A stretch of 16,272 bases of DNA, from positions 1 to 16,272 of the forward strand of contig JALDAI010000010.1 in the NCBI GenBank assembly GCA_022729285.1. Direction: 5' to 3'. Under the pieces are notes generated by a model. That model had not been told where the DNA came from and ran no database searches. It saw nothing but the letters and a program-made list of their open reading frames with translations. Shown piece by piece: positions 6,559-13,219 of the stretch; within the stretch, counting starts at the first letter, position 1, and every line of letters begins with the position of its first letter. Source of the stretch: Candidatus Nanoanaerosalina archaeon (GTDB lineage: Archaea > Nanohalarchaeota > Nanosalinia > Nanosalinales > Nanoanaerosalinaceae). The position numbers were made by a program, and so were the translations under genes.

Positions 6559-6969
6559 TCAGTCAGACTTTACGTCTTCCTCTTCGTTTTCTTCAAAAGT
6601 TTTACCGTTGAAAACATGGATTTCAAGCTCTTCCGCTTTTTCCATAATAGCTTCTGCTTTTCTTCCACCAACGCTTTTACCAATCCTTGCACCATCTGCT
6701 TCAGGATCTAGGTCTTCTAAATCCTTCGGGTTGTGGACAAGGTTGTCTGTAAGTCCTGAAGGATGTAGTCCTCTAACTTCTTTAGGACTTCCGTATCCAG
6801 GGTTAGGCATGTTCTTAGCATACTTTCTCTTAAGTCTTACGTTGCTGTGCCTTCCTCTAGCTTTTCTCCATGATGAAGGAACTCTATTGATTTTATGGGA
6901 GTTCTGTCGAGTGAACTTTTTCTTGTTCCTCTGCTTCATCAATCTTTTCTTCTCTTTTTTATCAGACAT
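6559..6969 (-). CDS. rpl32e: Large-subunit ribosomal protein L32e (eL32)
   Basis: Archaeal/eukaryotic large-subunit protein bound to 23S rRNA. The 136 residues contain the whole family core: a basic start (KKEKKRLMKQRNKKKFTRQNS), then VPSSWRKARGRHSNVRLKRK at about 31-50, then the signature GYGSPKEVRGLHPSG at about 58-72, and the conserved ARIGKSVGGRKAEAI near 94-108. It ends in a short acidic tail (EENEEEDVKSD). It lacks the N-terminal helix-hairpin-helix extension seen in some haloarchaeal L32e. The start overlaps the L6 stop by one base. Confidence 0.97.
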   Translation of the reverse strand: MSDKKEKKRLMKQRNKKKFTRQNSHKINRVPSSWRKARGRHSNVRLKRKYAKNMPNPGYGSPKEVRGLHPSGLTDNLVHNPKDLEDLDPEADGARIGKSVGGRKAEAIMEKAEELEIHVFNGKTFEENEEEDVKSD

Positions 6970-7496
6970 TAGCTTGCACCTCCGTTTTTAACAACATAGA
7001 TTCCGTCCTGAAAAACTCTAGGATCTCGGGAACCTTTGTGGCATTCCTGCTCAATATTAGCGGCTGTCTGGGATACTTTTTCTTTGTCTGCTCCTTCTAC
7101 GGTTACTTCGTCGTCGTCAACGTTTACACTTACTCCTTCAGGGATTTTAACATTCCTTGGAGCTCTTTCCCCGATAAAGTTCTGGATAACAACTTTGTTT
7201 CCTGAAACTTTAACGTTCATAGGGAAGTGGGCGTAAACCGTCTTCAACTTGTAAGTGTATCCTTCTTGGACGCCTTCTAACATGTTTTTAATATGAGACC
7301 TGTAGGTTCCGACAACAGCATTCGACTTCTTACCGTTCTTAATCGATTCAACTTTAATACTACCGTCTGAAACTGTGACTTCAACCCTGTCAGAGTTAAA
7401 CTTCTTAACAACTTTGTCTCCTCCTGACTCGATTTCTAGGTTGAAACCGTCCATCTTTGCATTTACTTCCTCCGGTATCTCTATTATCTCTTTCAT
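6969..7496 (-). CDS. rpl6: Large-subunit ribosomal protein L6 (uL6)
   Basis: Large-subunit protein near the factor-binding site. It consists of two similar alpha/beta domains. Domain 1 begins EIIEIPEEVNAKMDG, and NAVVGTYRSHIKNMLEGVQEGYTYKL lies at the join. Domain 2 contains NKVVIQNFIGERAPRNVKIPEGV and ends with SRDPRVFQDGIYVVKNG. The start is chosen at the ATG at 7494-7496 (175 residues). A GTG nine bases upstream is in frame, but AGGTG, part of the S8 stop region, lies 6 bases before the ATG and overlaps the GTG. Overlap of binding site and upstream stop is typical for this operon. Confidence 0.97.
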   Translation of the reverse strand: MKEIIEIPEEVNAKMDGFNLEIESGGDKVVKKFNSDRVEVTVSDGSIKVESIKNGKKSNAVVGTYRSHIKNMLEGVQEGYTYKLKTVYAHFPMNVKVSGNKVVIQNFIGERAPRNVKIPEGVSVNVDDDEVTVEGADKEKVSQTAANIEQECHKGSRDPRVFQDGIYVVKNGGAS

Positions 7497-7502
7497 CCTA
7501 AA

Positions 7503-7507
7503 CACCT
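7503..7507 (-). promoter_or_regulatory. Ribosome binding site deciding the L6 start
   Basis: The minus strand reads AGGTG. It overlaps the S8 stop codon and lies 6 bases before the L6 ATG. The in-frame GTG at 7503-7505 is inside this site and has no site of its own, so it is less likely to be used. Confidence 0.65.
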
Positions 7508-7895
7508 AGTAGACATAGCCTAGTAGCTTCCCACCGATGCCTTTCTCACGGGCTTCCTGGTGTGACATAACTCCTTCCGGTGTTGTCACGATCAGGTCTC
7601 CGAAACCTCTAGCAGGTAGGAACCTTTTTTCATACTTCTGGTATCCGTCTTTTGAAACGGAAAACCTTGGTTTAACAACGCTTGCCTTATTTATACTTCT
7701 ACCGATTTCTACTTTGAACTTTCCACCTTGATTGTTCTCAACGTGTTCAAAAAGTCCTATGTAGCCATTCTTCTGTAAAACTATCAAAACGTTTTTAATC
7801 AGTTCTGAAGCAGGTTTTATCGTTACTTCTTTTTTACCTACTTCTCGTGCATTATCTATAGCTGCAAAAGCATCAGCCAGTATGTCTTGCCTCAT
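7506..7895 (-). CDS. rps8: Small-subunit ribosomal protein S8 (uS8)
   Basis: Binds the central domain of 16S rRNA and is needed early in small-subunit assembly. The 129 residues equal the archaeal norm. The N-terminus DILADAFAAIDNAREVGKKEV is typical. The C-terminal rRNA-binding end reads PEGVMSHQEAREKGIGGKLLGYVY, with the family's usual GVM...EA...G.GG.LL.Y pattern. The gene lies 24 bases after S14. Confidence 0.98.
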   Translation of the reverse strand: MRQDILADAFAAIDNAREVGKKEVTIKPASELIKNVLIVLQKNGYIGLFEHVENNQGGKFKVEIGRSINKASVVKPRFSVSKDGYQKYEKRFLPARGFGDLIVTTPEGVMSHQEAREKGIGGKLLGYVY

Positions 7896-7919
7896 CTTTT
7901 ATCCACTCCTTATTTTCTA

Positions 7920-8144
7920 TCAACTCAGTTTTTTAAATCCTAGTTTGTTAGCGATCTCTCGGAAACACTGTCTGCAGTAATAAAGGTCGTACTTTCTAAT
8001 AATTCCTCTTCCTCTTCTACCACATCTTCTGCACTTCCTTTTAGCTTTACCGAACTCTCTGTCCTTCGGTTTGTTGTGCTTTTTCAACCGCTTAACCTTG
8101 TTTCTATTAGATTTTACTTGGTTTAGTATTCCTTCATAACTCAT
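7920..8144 (-). CDS. rps14: Small-subunit ribosomal protein S14, zinc-binding type (uS14)
   Basis: Small-subunit protein of the head domain, next to S3. The core FGKAKRKCRRCGRRGRGIIRKYDLYYCRQCFREIANKLGFKK spans about 31-72. It carries two CxxC pairs (C38/C41 and C56/C59) that bind one zinc ion. The C-terminal GFKKLS is the family end. At 74 residues it is about 18 longer than many archaeal S14 proteins (around 50-56). The extra N-terminal part is lysine-rich and has no internal Met that would give a shorter start. The ATG overlaps the L5 stop (TAATG). Confidence 0.97.
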   Translation of the reverse strand: MSYEGILNQVKSNRNKVKRLKKHNKPKDREFGKAKRKCRRCGRRGRGIIRKYDLYYCRQCFREIANKLGFKKLS

Positions 8145-8662
8145 TACTTAACACCTTTCACATCTACTCCGAACTCTTCCTCAACCCATTCAGCTGCCTG
8201 TTCCGGAGTGATTTTATGGTTTTTACCTATCTTTTTAGTGTCGACCTGTCTCCTTTTAATCCTGAACCCTGGTCTTTCAAGGGTAACTGCGACGTCGAAA
8301 CCTTGCATACCGATTTCAGGATCGTAGTCAACACCCGGCATGTTAATATACTCTTCAACGCTGAATGAAAAGTTTCCTTGGTTATCAAAGTTATCGATTG
8401 AAAGTTCTTTGTCCATACCGCTTAGTAACTGTGGAAGGATTTCTTTTCCTTCTTCTCCTCTTAATGTTGTTTTTGCTCCGATTTCAAGTCCTTCTCTTAG
8501 TCCGAAACCTTTTGCACTGTCTTTTGATTTTGTCTTTACTGCTTTACTTCCTGTAAGTCTTTCAAGAAGTGTTACCGCATTCATAACTTCCTGTCCAACT
8601 TGTCCGATTCCAATGTTTAATGTTACTTTCTCAATCCTTATCTCTTCCATCGGGTTGCTCAT
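8144..8662 (-). CDS. rpl5: Large-subunit ribosomal protein L5 (uL5)
   Basis: Binds 5S rRNA with L18 and contacts tRNA in the P site. The 172 residues match archaeal L5. The start MEEIRIEKVTLNIGIGQVGQ is the family signature. AVKTKSKDSAKGFGLREGLEIGAKTTLRG follows at about 40-68, then FSFSVEEYINMPGVDYDPEIGMQGFDVAVTLERPGFRIKRR. The ATG overlaps the S4e stop by four bases (ATGA), so translation is probably coupled. Confidence 0.98.
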   Translation of the reverse strand: MSNPMEEIRIEKVTLNIGIGQVGQEVMNAVTLLERLTGSKAVKTKSKDSAKGFGLREGLEIGAKTTLRGEEGKEILPQLLSGMDKELSIDNFDNQGNFSFSVEEYINMPGVDYDPEIGMQGFDVAVTLERPGFRIKRRQVDTKKIGKNHKITPEQAAEWVEEEFGVDVKGVK

Positions 8663-9348
8663 AGTTCCACCTCTGTTTCGTCTTCTCCAACCATGAAAAC
8701 ATACTTTTCAACTGTTTCAAACTCTTCTCCTGAGTCGTCTACAAGAACTACCTTGTTGTCCTGAGATCCTGATAACTGAATGATTTCTTTTATCTTAGCT
8801 TTGGAACCGATGTGAGCTCCTCCTGAAATATAAGCTAGATTTCCTTCCTCGAAAGGGATGTGTTTCTCAACATCTTTTGACTCAAGATCTAGGATAATGG
8901 ATGACTTGGTTGAGTAGTCGTCTTCTTCTACTAAAAGGTTTTCTCCTGCATCAAGGTTGAGCTGAACTGCTCCTCCTTTAACCATTCTCTTATCCAGGAC
9001 TTTGAAAACTCTTTTCTCAACGTCTTCAACCGGTTTGAACACCAGTCCGTTCTTGTCTAAAAGAACTCGGATTTCTTCTCCTACTTTATCTATTGAAATA
9101 CTGTCCATAAAGCCTACTACGTAACCAGGCTCTTTGACAACCTTTCCGTTTACTAAAACATTTTCTTCATTAAGTATCTGACTTACTTCTGCAGCAGTTT
9201 CAGCATATCCTAAAACTTCTCTTAAAAGAACTGTTACAGGAATACCGTCCTCTTCTTTGTGAGGACCTTTTCCTACAACTACGTACTTTCCGTTCTTTCT
9301 CTCAATAGGATAATGCTTCGGTGCTGAAAGTCTTTTCTGATGCTTCAT
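8659..9348 (-). CDS. rps4e: Small-subunit ribosomal protein S4e (eS4)
   Basis: Archaeal/eukaryotic small-subunit protein. The N-terminus HQKRLSAPKHYPIERK is the family start. An S4-like RNA-binding region lies around 40-90 (LGYAETAAEVSQILNEENVLVNGKVV). The central domain follows, and a KOW motif is near 170-190 (EEGNLAYISGGAHIGSKAKIKE). The 229 residues are of normal length. Composition is unusual: I count 44 D/E against 30 K/R, whereas S4e is normally basic. This suggests a salt-adapted cytoplasm. The start overlaps the L24 stop by one base. Confidence 0.97.
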   Translation of the reverse strand: MKHQKRLSAPKHYPIERKNGKYVVVGKGPHKEEDGIPVTVLLREVLGYAETAAEVSQILNEENVLVNGKVVKEPGYVVGFMDSISIDKVGEEIRVLLDKNGLVFKPVEDVEKRVFKVLDKRMVKGGAVQLNLDAGENLLVEEDDYSTKSSIILDLESKDVEKHIPFEEGNLAYISGGAHIGSKAKIKEIIQLSGSQDNKVVLVDDSGEEFETVEKYVFMVGEDETEVEL

Positions 9349-9890
9349 TACTTATCACCCTTATCCTTTGAACCTTCTTTTTCGGATTCCTCAGCTTCTT
9401 CACTGTCATCTTCTTCAGATTTCTCCTCTGTCACTTCTGTCTCTTCTGCCTCTTCTGTCTCTTCCTGTTCTTCCTTCTCGTCTTCTGCTTCAATCTCTTT
9501 CTTCTCTTCTTCTGACAGTTCTACTTCGGAAATCCTTCTTTCATCTTCTAACTCTAATTTAACAAGCTTCAGGTTTGAAGGTTCTAAAGCAATTTTTGCC
9601 TCTGTACCATCCACTCTTTCTCTTTCAATATCTGTTAGGTATACCTTATAGTTGGTATAATCAACTCTATCTACCAGGCTTGAAAGTCCTTTGTGCTCTC
9701 CTCTCATGACTTCCACTTTATCGCCTGATCTTACAGGTAGAGTCTTCTTACCTATAGTATCTTGTAAATCATCGCTAAGTTTAACTGATAAAAACTTCTT
9801 CCTAAGGTGGTATGGAGCGTTTGCTCGATACATCCTCTGTTTCTTTGCTTTCTTTGAACTTTTCCAACTTTTCTTCCATTTCTCTGACAT
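9348..9890 (-). CDS. rpl24: Large-subunit ribosomal protein L24 (uL24) with acidic tail
   Basis: Early assembly protein of the large subunit. The family core is at about 1-122. It begins with the archaeal start KWKKSWKSSKKAKKQRMYRANAPYHLRKK, then a KOW motif SGDKVEVMRGEHKGLSSLVDRVD at about 55-77, then the loop YTNYKVYLTDIERERVDGTE. From about 124 to 180 there is a low-complexity tail rich in Glu, with TEEAEET-like repeats. The DNA there repeats TCTTCTG-type units on the plus strand. Archaeal L24 is usually near 120 residues, so the tail is an addition. The L14 stop lies directly before its ATG. Confidence 0.97.
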   Translation of the reverse strand: MSEKWKKSWKSSKKAKKQRMYRANAPYHLRKKFLSVKLSDDLQDTIGKKTLPVRSGDKVEVMRGEHKGLSSLVDRVDYTNYKVYLTDIERERVDGTEAKIALEPSNLKLVKLELEDERRISEVELSEEEKKEIEAEDEKEEQEETEEAEETEVTEEKSEEDDSEEAEESEKEGSKDKGDK

Positions 9891-10292
9891 TTAAACCACC
9901 ATTGAAGCAATTTTTCCAACTGACTGGTATCTTTCAACAGCTTCTTTAGCTACTACTCCTTTAATTCTGTTTCCTTTAGGCATCTCGGTTGTAGGTTCGA
10001 TAAGTACTGCTGCATTGTCTTCAAACATAGTGTTCATTCCAGAAGCTCTCTGAATTTCTTTTCTCTGTCTGATTACAACTGCGTCATACATTTCTCCTTT
10101 CATTTCGTGTTCTCCTTTTTTAATCCTAACAATAACATGGTCTCCGACACCACATTTTGCTCTTCCTGGCTTGGAAGTTCTTCCTCCTTTGATACCTACG
10201 ATTTCTAATATTCTAGCACCAGTGTTGTCAGCGCATACTAGCTCTGAACCAACTTCCAGTGTCTTTGGTACCTTTGATGAAAGTGCTTTCAT
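9891..10292 (-). CDS. rpl14: Large-subunit ribosomal protein L14 (uL14)
   Basis: Large-subunit protein at the subunit interface, also the docking site for the anti-association factor aIF6. The 133 residues are of archaeal length. The five-stranded core has LVCADNTGARILEIVGI at about 18-34, then GVGDHVIVRIKKGEHEMKGEMYDAVVIRQRKEIQRASG at about 47-84. The segment DNAAVLIEPTTEMPKGNRIKG and a C-terminal SVGKIASMVV follow. It begins 2 bases after S17, with AGGTGAT overlapping the S17 stop as ribosome binding site. Confidence 0.98.
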   Translation of the reverse strand: MKALSSKVPKTLEVGSELVCADNTGARILEIVGIKGGRTSKPGRAKCGVGDHVIVRIKKGEHEMKGEMYDAVVIRQRKEIQRASGMNTMFEDNAAVLIEPTTEMPKGNRIKGVVAKEAVERYQSVGKIASMVV

Positions 10293-10294
10293 TT

Positions 10295-10630
10295 TTAATC
10301 ACCTGACATAGTTTCAACAACTACGAAGCTCTTTGTTTTTGATAAAGGCCGACACTCTGCAATTTTTACTTTGTCGCCCTCTTTTGCGTCGATACAATCA
10401 GGGTTGTGTGCTGTAACCCTAGTATTTCTTCTCTCATATCTTTCGTATTTTGGAAGTTTCTGTGAATAAGACCACTGAACAGTAACTGTATTATCCATAT
10501 CATCGGACCTTACTTCGCCCTCGAACACTCTTCCTCTTACCGGAAGTGTTCCATGAAACGGACAATTATCATCGTCACAGCTTCTGTCCGGCTTCTCTAC
10601 ATCTATTCCTATATCTCTTGCTTCTGACAT
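10295..10630 (-). CDS. rps17: Small-subunit ribosomal protein S17 (uS17)
   Basis: Early assembly protein of the small subunit with an OB fold. The archaeal N-terminal extension includes Cys18 and Cys23 (SCDDDNCPFHG), and the core starts LPVRGRVFEGEVRSDDMDNTVTVQW. The family end KEGDKVKIAECRPLSKTKSFVVVE is present. Length is 111 residues, normal for archaea. A 39-base gap precedes it, the widest inside the ribosomal operon outside the zinc-ribbon insertion, with AGGTGGT 4 bases before the ATG. Confidence 0.97.
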   Translation of the reverse strand: MSEARDIGIDVEKPDRSCDDDNCPFHGTLPVRGRVFEGEVRSDDMDNTVTVQWSYSQKLPKYERYERRNTRVTAHNPDCIDAKEGDKVKIAECRPLSKTKSFVVVETMSGD

Positions 10631-10669
10631 ATGACCACCTTTTTTAACATGATTTCGATTTTTTTAAAC

Positions 10670-10969
10670 CTATTTGATATAACCCCATTTTCCTGGGAGT
10701 TTCATACCAATTCTTTCCTCTGGTCTACCGACCAAAAGTTTTCCTTCGACTTTTACCTGTTTTTTCTGTTGCTCAAGGCGGAATAAAAAGTCGGAAACCG
10801 CTTTGGGCACAGTTTTCTCACCGTTCTGGGTGAGAAGTTTAAACGTTTTCTGTGTTTCATCGATGACTTCCCCTTTTAAACCTTCCATGTTTTTGTCAGA
10901 ACATCTGACAACTTCAACGTTGAGCCCTATAAGCTCATGTCTTGGAAGGTTTTCCGGAGTAACCGCCAT
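10670..10969 (-). CDS. rnp1: Ribonuclease P protein component 1 (P29/Pop4)
   Basis: Protein subunit of archaeal RNase P, which removes the 5' leader of pre-tRNAs. It pairs with the P21 subunit on the RNA's specificity domain. The 99 residues form an Sm-like barrel: PRHELIGLNVEVVRCSDKNMEGLKGEVIDETQKTFKLLT at about 9-47, KAVSDFLFRL, and KLLVGRPEERIGMKLPG near the end. The chosen ATG overlaps the aIF1 stop (TGATG); a TTG one codon upstream is in frame but less likely. This gene is regularly found next to aIF1 and S17 in archaeal operons. Confidence 0.95.
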   Translation of the reverse strand: MAVTPENLPRHELIGLNVEVVRCSDKNMEGLKGEVIDETQKTFKLLTQNGEKTVPKAVSDFLFRLEQQKKQVKVEGKLLVGRPEERIGMKLPGKWGYIK

Positions 10970-11280
10970 CAATTCTTTACCTCAATAAGGTCCTCTTCGA
11001 ACCCGAGGCTTACAAGGACATCTTTAATACGTCTCATATGGTTTCCTTGTAACTCTATCGTACCATCTTTAGACGTTCCACCACAAGCCAGTTTAGACTT
11101 GAGCTTTGATTCAAGATCTCTGATATCAAGGTCTTGGTCGTCAAGTCCGTCGACAACTGTAACCTCTTTTCCGAACCTTCTTGTTGAGATTCGGACCTCA
11201 ATTTTCTGCTCTTCACGAGCAATCGTTTTACAAACACAAATGTCTTTTGGAAGTCCGCATTTTGGACAATTATCAGTCAT
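10969..11280 (-). CDS. sui1: Translation initiation factor aIF1 (SUI1 family)
   Basis: Binds the small subunit and guards correct start-codon choice. The 103 residues are of family length. An N-terminal cysteine knuckle, CPKCGLPKDICVC (5-17), typical of archaeal aIF1, probably binds zinc. The SUI1 domain follows: IEVRISTRRFGKEVTVVDGL at about 27-46, KSKLACGGTSKDGTIELQGNH, and the C-terminal VLVSLGF. The ATG overlaps the L29 stop by four bases (ATGA), and its own stop overlaps the P29 start, so the three genes are probably translated in coupling. Confidence 0.97.
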   Translation of the reverse strand: MTDNCPKCGLPKDICVCKTIAREEQKIEVRISTRRFGKEVTVVDGLDDQDLDIRDLESKLKSKLACGGTSKDGTIELQGNHMRRIKDVLVSLGFEEDLIEVKN

Positions 11281-11480
11281 TGTTCCTCCTTTTCACCTTG
11301 AATCGTCTTAATCCTTGCTAAAGTACGCCTTATCTCCTTCAGTCTTCCAGGATTTTCCGGAAAACCTCCTACAGCGATTTTACCTCTTTCTTTAGCAAGC
11401 TCTAGTTTTAGGTCGTTAACCTTTTCTTCTACTTCGGACTCATTCATAGTCCTTATATCGTCTGACCTTAAAATAACCAT
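11277..11480 (-). CDS. rpl29: Large-subunit ribosomal protein L29 (uL29)
   Basis: Small helical protein at the polypeptide tunnel exit, near where the signal recognition particle and SecY dock. The 67 residues form two helices. The first has VNDLKLELAKERGKIAVGG at about 21-39. The second has RLKEIRRTLARIKTIQGEKEE, the conserved L29 end. It lies between S3 and aIF1, as in other archaea, 6 bases after S3 with GGAGTGAT as ribosome binding site. Confidence 0.96.
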   Translation of the reverse strand: MVILRSDDIRTMNESEVEEKVNDLKLELAKERGKIAVGGFPENPGRLKEIRRTLARIKTIQGEKEEQ

Positions 11481-11486
11481 TTTTAA

Positions 11487-12398
11487 TCACTCCATCTGCT
11501 TTTCTAACCAGGTTTTAAGTGTTTTCCTATCTTTGTTAGATTTCTCAGCTTCTAAAACTGCTTCGAAATCAACGTCTTTGCCTTTAATCTTCTGCTTAAT
11601 CTCTGAAATGTTCTGTTTCACTAACTCTTCGTAATCAAAGCTTTCCTGTGTCTCTTCTTTGTCTGAACCTTCGTCTTCTTTTTTAGGCTCTTCCTTTTTC
11701 TCTGTTTTTTCTTTCTTTGACGCCTCTTTTGAAGCTTTTTTACTTGGAGACTTCGTCGCTGGTTTCTTGGATACTTCTTTTTCACTGTCTTCTTCTACTT
11801 CTTCCTCTTCTTTTTCAACATGCTGTCTCTTCATGTATGGAGGAATCTCTCTCATAATCCTGACTTTTACTCCTAGTGCTCCTGGTTTAGTAATAGCTTT
11901 CCTGTAAGCGTAGTCAATATTCTTTATAGCGGTTTCTCCACACCTTTTAACATATCCTTTTGAAAACTTGGCAACTCTTCCTCGGCTACCTCCTAGCTTT
12001 CCTGCAATCTCTATCTGTACTCCTGCAGCTCCTGCATCCATTACTCTTCTAACATAAGTGTTTCCAACTCTCTTAGGGTGTCCGCCTTTCTCAAGCCATC
12101 CTGAAACGTTTTTAGCAACAACTTCTGCATCAAGATCCGGCTCTTCAACTTCTTTAGCCTCAACCTGAGGGTTTTCGATGCCAAAATCATCTTTCAACTT
12201 CTGGATCAACTCTTTAATTCTGTGACCGCCTCTACCGATAATCAGTCCAGGCTTTTCTGAGTAAAGAGTGATATTGGTTGAAGTCGATGTTTTGGTAAAG
12301 TCGATATGGCTGTAATTAGCCCTCTCAAGCTCCTTATCAAGGTATTCTTCTAGCTTAACCTTGTTGATATTGTTTTTAATAAATTCTTTCTCAATCAT
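11487..12398 (-). CDS. rps3: Small-subunit ribosomal protein S3 (uS3) with linker and extra C-terminal module
   Basis: Small-subunit head protein at the mRNA entry site. The N-terminal KH type II domain is at about 17-95, with the GRGG loop at 55-58. The C-terminal S3 domain runs from about 96 to 190, with AGAAGVQIEIAGKLGGSRGR and PGALGVKVRIM. Archaeal S3 usually ends soon after this. Here residues 196-253 are a Lys/Glu/Ser-rich linker, and 254-303 are a compact helical module beginning FDYEELVKQNISEIKQ and ending NKDRKTLKTWLEKQME. I cannot name the module with certainty. The gene starts one base after the L22 stop. Confidence 0.97.
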   Translation of the reverse strand: MIEKEFIKNNINKVKLEEYLDKELERANYSHIDFTKTSTSTNITLYSEKPGLIIGRGGHRIKELIQKLKDDFGIENPQVEAKEVEEPDLDAEVVAKNVSGWLEKGGHPKRVGNTYVRRVMDAGAAGVQIEIAGKLGGSRGRVAKFSKGYVKRCGETAIKNIDYAYRKAITKPGALGVKVRIMREIPPYMKRQHVEKEEEEVEEDSEKEVSKKPATKSPSKKASKEASKKEKTEKKEEPKKEDEGSDKEETQESFDYEELVKQNISEIKQKIKGKDVDFEAVLEAEKSNKDRKTLKTWLEKQME

Positions 12399-12399
12399 A

Positions 12400-12822
12400 C
12401 TATCTTTCCCTCAACTTGATTGTTACATGTGCTGATTTAGTTTTTCTACCTCTGTTCCTCTTAGGGGTTAAGTATCTGTTACCCATCGTTGCAAAACACT
12501 CTGCAATAAACAGGTTTTCATCAGACATTCCGTTGTACACTGCGTTGTTCTTAGCGTTCTCAACTACTTTCAGAACCTCTTTAGAAGCGTTAACAGGATA
12601 CCTTCCAGCATCCATGTCTCCCTTCTTGTGTGCGAGGTCTGAGTTGTACTTTGTGTAAGGTACTGCTAACTCTTTGTCAATCACTTTTTCGAGCTTGTTA
12701 ATAGCTTTGTCAACGTTGTCTCCTTTTATGAAACTGCAAATCTCTGTACAGTGTTTTCTAGAAGCGCCAATGTTGACGCCTCTTGCTTTTGCTTCCATTT
12801 TTTCTTGTGTGTTCTCAGACAT
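12400..12822 (-). CDS. rpl22: Large-subunit ribosomal protein L22 (uL22)
   Basis: Lines the polypeptide exit tunnel with its long hairpin. The 140 residues include AKARGVNIGASRKHCTEICSFIKGDNVDKAINKLEKV at about 11-47 and PYTKYNSDLAHKKG at about 55-68. The stretch YPVNASKEVLKVVENAKNNA precedes the basic hairpin end PKRNRGRKTKSAHVTIKLRER. Length is slightly below other archaeal L22 (about 150). It lies 9 bases after S19, whose stop region forms part of its ribosome binding site. Confidence 0.97.
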   Translation of the reverse strand: MSENTQEKMEAKARGVNIGASRKHCTEICSFIKGDNVDKAINKLEKVIDKELAVPYTKYNSDLAHKKGDMDAGRYPVNASKEVLKVVENAKNNAVYNGMSDENLFIAECFATMGNRYLTPKRNRGRKTKSAHVTIKLRER

Positions 12823-12831
12823 TTTATATCA

Positions 12832-13209
12832 CTACTTCAAAGGAATGTACTTTGAGCTTCTTGTTGCACCAAGTCCAGGTGCTGAGTGCTCTACTTTCTG
12901 TCTGTTTCTTGTGAACTCGCCGAAATAATGACCGATCATTCCAGGCTTAATCTCCACGTCTATAAACTTCTGCCCGTTGTAAACTCCAACAGTTTTTCCA
13001 ACCATTTCAGGTAAGACTATCATGTCTCTAACATGTGTTTTGATGTAGTCTTTCTCCTTAAGATCTTCGACAATCTTTTTCTGGTCGTCTGTAAGTTTTC
13101 TCTTAATACTTCTCCTCTTACTTGAAGGTAGAAGTTCTGCAAACTCTTCCAAACTCAATTCTTTGAGTTCTTCAAGACTTTTTCCCCTATATTTGAAATC
13201 CTTTGCCAT
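12832..13209 (-). CDS. rps19: Small-subunit ribosomal protein S19 (uS19)
   Basis: Head protein of the small subunit next to S13 and the A-site tRNA. The 125 residues include the archaeal N-terminal helix region (FKYRGKSLEELKELSLEEFAELLPSSKRRSIKR). The conserved core is HVRDMIVLPEMVGKTVGVYNGQKFIDVEIKPGMIGHYFGEFTRNR at about 60-104, followed by the tail PGLGATRSSKYIPLK. The order L2-S19-L22-S3 is kept in archaea and bacteria. It starts 10 bases after L2. Confidence 0.98.
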   Translation of the reverse strand: MAKDFKYRGKSLEELKELSLEEFAELLPSSKRRSIKRKLTDDQKKIVEDLKEKDYIKTHVRDMIVLPEMVGKTVGVYNGQKFIDVEIKPGMIGHYFGEFTRNRQKVEHSAPGLGATRSSKYIPLK

Positions 13210-13219
13210 TTATACCACT

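Noticed and set aside
6539..6991. Plus-strand open frame of 150 codons opposite L32e
   Set aside because: Serine/phenylalanine/leucine-rich shadow of the lysine/glutamate-rich L32e; no family features.
7497..7505. GTG start giving L6 three extra residues
   Set aside because: The GTG lies inside the AGGTG binding site for the ATG three codons downstream; the ATG fits better.
9421..9480. Pyrimidine-rich repeats as a separate repeat element
   Set aside because: They are in frame in L24 and explained by its Glu/Thr-rich tail.
10660..10669. Possible internal promoter before S17 (minus strand GTTTAAAAAA)
   Set aside because: A start about 26 bases on would fall inside the ribosome binding site of S17, leaving it unusable; the A-run is probably just an AT-rich spacer.
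10970..10972. TTG start for RNase P protein 1
   Set aside because: The next codon is ATG in a TGATG overlap with the aIF1 stop, a common coupling arrangement.
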